Positions 3,846 to 5,357 of a stretch of DNA of 5,357 bases are shown here, piece after piece (the first letter of the stretch is position 1; each line of letters starts with the position of its first letter). The stretch is taken from positions 1-5,357 of the forward strand of contig WQVP01000034.1 in NCBI GenBank assembly GCA_009785765.1, given 5' to 3'. The notes beneath the pieces were generated by a model, which saw only the letters and a program-made list of their open reading frames with translations, ran no database searches and was not told where the DNA came from. Source of the stretch: Alphaproteobacteria bacterium. GTDB lineage: Bacteria; Pseudomonadota; Alphaproteobacteria; Rs-D84. Position numbers and translations under genes: made by a program.

Positions 3846-5357
3846 ATGAAAGATTTATCCAAAGAATTATTTAATCCATTATCCGGCGAAGATTTCGGAT
3901 CAATGTTTGATGCGTCCATGGGCGCCCAAGAAACCTTGCAAGGCTTTGCCACCAAAGGCACAGTCAAAGATTTAATTGACGATTTCGTCTTGGTTGACGT
4001 CGGCCTTAAATCCGAAGGCCGTGTACCATTACGTGAATTCGGCGCATCTGCACCGGCCGTTGGCGACATCATTGACGTATTTATTGAAAGATATGAATCA
4101 CGTGACGGTTCCGCTGTATTATCATTTACCAAAGCCCGTGCGGAAAAATCATGGAAAGACCTTGAAAAAACTGTGGCCGAAGGCATTGACCCAACCGGCA
4201 CAATTATGGAAGTTGTCCGTGGGGGATACACTGTTGACCTTGGCGGCGTGTTTGCATTTATGCCATCATCACAGGCCGACCACCGTCCAATCCGTGATGC
4301 GAAATCATTGGTCGGACTTACTGATAAATTCCGTGTCCTTAAAATGGATGCGCTTCGCACAAACGCAATTGTATCACGCCGTGCTATACAGGCAGACTCT
4401 ATTGCCGAAGCACAAAAAGAAGCAATCAAAAATATCAGCCTTGGCGCCGTGGTTGAAGGCACCGTTAAAAACATCACCGATTACGGTGTGTTCATTGACC
4501 TTGGCGGCATTGACGGACTTTTGCACGTTACCGACCTTTCATGGAAACGTGTTAACCACCCACGTGAAGTCGTCAAAGTCGGACAAAAAGTTAACGTCAA
4601 AGTTATCCAATTTGATGCCGACAGCAACCGCATTTCACTTGGCATGAAACAATTGGAATCTGACCCATGGGATACTGCATCACGTGCATTCAACGTTGGC
4701 GACAATGTTGTTGGTAAAGTTTCATCTGTTACCGATTACGGTGCATTCGTTGACCTTGGCGACGGGATTGAAGGCCTTGTCCACATGAGCGAATTATCAT
4801 GGCCCAACAAAAATGTCCATCCTGGGAAAATCTTGTCCACAGCACAAGAAATCAATGTTATCGTTTTGGGCATTGACCAAGACAAACGTCGTATTTCACT
4901 TGGATACAAACAAACCCAAGAAAATCCATGGAAAGCATTTGCTGACAACCACAAAGTTGGCGACGTTATCACAGGCCCAATTAAAAACACAACTGAATTT
5001 GGCTTGTTCGTTGAATTGACTCCGTCGCTTGATGGAATGGTTCATATATCCGACCTTTCATGGGATAAATTGGACGAAGAAGAATTAAAGAAATTCGTAC
5101 GTGGCCAAGAAATCACCGCAAAGATTTTGGACATCAATCCAGAAAAAGAGCGTATTACACTTGGCATTAAACAATTGACCGAAGGATCTGATTCAAAAAA
5201 ATCAACTCTTAAAAAAGGCGCAATTGTTCGCGGAATCATAAGCGAAGTATCAGGTGATGAAATCGTTTTGGACATAGACGGCAAACGTGGTGTTATTCGC
5301 CGCACGGACGTATCTATGATCAAAGAAGAACAAAAAACCGATGGCTTTAAAGTTGGC
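3846..5357 (+). CDS. rpsA: 30S ribosomal protein S1, 3' end outside the window
   Basis: S1 (bS1) helps the 30S subunit bind and unfold mRNA. The 504 codons visible are open to the edge. The N-terminal segment (about 1-30) precedes S1 domains at roughly 34-96, 116-182, 200-270, 284-355, 371-442 and a sixth, incomplete, from about 457. Domains 3-5 carry the classic RNA-binding pattern: TDYGVFIDLGGIDGLLHV, TDYGAFVDLG and TEFGLFVEL, each followed by a D/E-L-S-W motif. Domains 1 and 2 (VDVGLKSEGRVPL; GGYTVDLGG) are the diverged ribosome-binding pair typical of the protein. Full-length relatives are about 550-570 residues, so roughly 50-60 are missing. The start is fixed by an in-frame TAG at 3819-3821 with no other start codon between. 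There is no good Shine-Dalgarno sequence (AAGG lies 20 nt upstream), which recalls the SD-poor leader of E. coli rpsA. The usual upstream neighbour cmk is absent. Confidence 0.96.
   Translation, partial: MKDLSKELFNPLSGEDFGSMFDASMGAQETLQGFATKGTVKDLIDDFVLVDVGLKSEGRVPLREFGASAPAVGDIIDVFIERYESRDGSAVLSFTKARAEKSWKDLEKTVAEGIDPTGTIMEVVRGGYTVDLGGVFAFMPSSQADHRPIRDAKSLVGLTDKFRVLKMDALRTNAIVSRRAIQADSIAEAQKEAIKNISLGAVVEGTVKNITDYGVFIDLGGIDGLLHVTDLSWKRVNHPREVVKVGQKVNVKVIQFDADSNRISLGMKQLESDPWDTASRAFNVGDNVVGKVSSVTDYGAFVDLGDGIEGLVHMSELSWPNKNVHPGKILSTAQEINVIVLGIDQDKRRISLGYKQTQENPWKAFADNHKVGDVITGPIKNTTEFGLFVELTPSLDGMVHISDLSWDKLDEEELKKFVRGQEITAKILDINPEKERITLGIKQLTEGSDSKKSTLKKGAIVRGIISEVSGDEIVLDIDGKRGVIRRTDVSMIKEEQKTDGFKVG

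Noticed and set aside
3842..4647. Open frames on both strands across the start of rpsA
   Set aside because: They are shadows of rpsA, which has continuous S1-domain homology through the region.

Overview
The window reads as an AT-leaning proteobacterial chromosome, most likely an uncultured alphaproteobacterium. The basis is an LpxI-type lipid A enzyme (typical of alphaproteobacteria), an alphaproteobacterial-style ribosomal protein S1, two outer-membrane beta-barrel proteins, and dispersed GC-rich palindromes. I cannot name a genus.

Layout, left to right. Positions 1-220 hold no gene. They carry a GC-rich hairpin (45-65), two related perfect palindromes (105-124 and 138-155) and a nine-copy heptamer array (162-224). 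Two paralogous outer-membrane beta-barrel genes follow on the minus strand (918-1655, then 221-877 downstream in the same apparent operon). A 350-bp divergent intergenic region (1656-2007) holds a 105-bp inverted-repeat element, a good sigma-70-type promoter facing right and two heptamer arrays. Rightward come lpxI (start at 2008) and an APH-family kinase gene overlapping it by 4 bp. After a 156-bp spacer with its own promoter candidates, rpsA begins at 3846 and runs off the right edge inside its sixth S1 domain.

The most striking feature is a set of short tandem repeats, all with exactly 7-bp period but with different unit words, at nearly every gene boundary: 5-32, 71-91, 162-224, 801-828, 884-918, 1615-1649, 1690-1724, 1981-2015 and 3782-3823. 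Two of them lie inside the signal-peptide codons of the two outer-membrane proteins. There a change of one or two units would shift the frame, and I find early stop codons in both alternative frames of both genes. This resembles the leader-repeat architecture of Neisseria opa genes. An array upstream of the first-listed gene also supplies its Shine-Dalgarno sequence and is perfectly complementary over 13 nt to the array in its own signal-peptide codons, so the start codon could sit in the loop of an mRNA hairpin.

The coding genes share an envelope theme (outer-membrane barrels and lipid A synthesis), apart from the kinase of unknown substrate and rpsA, which is a separate housekeeping unit.
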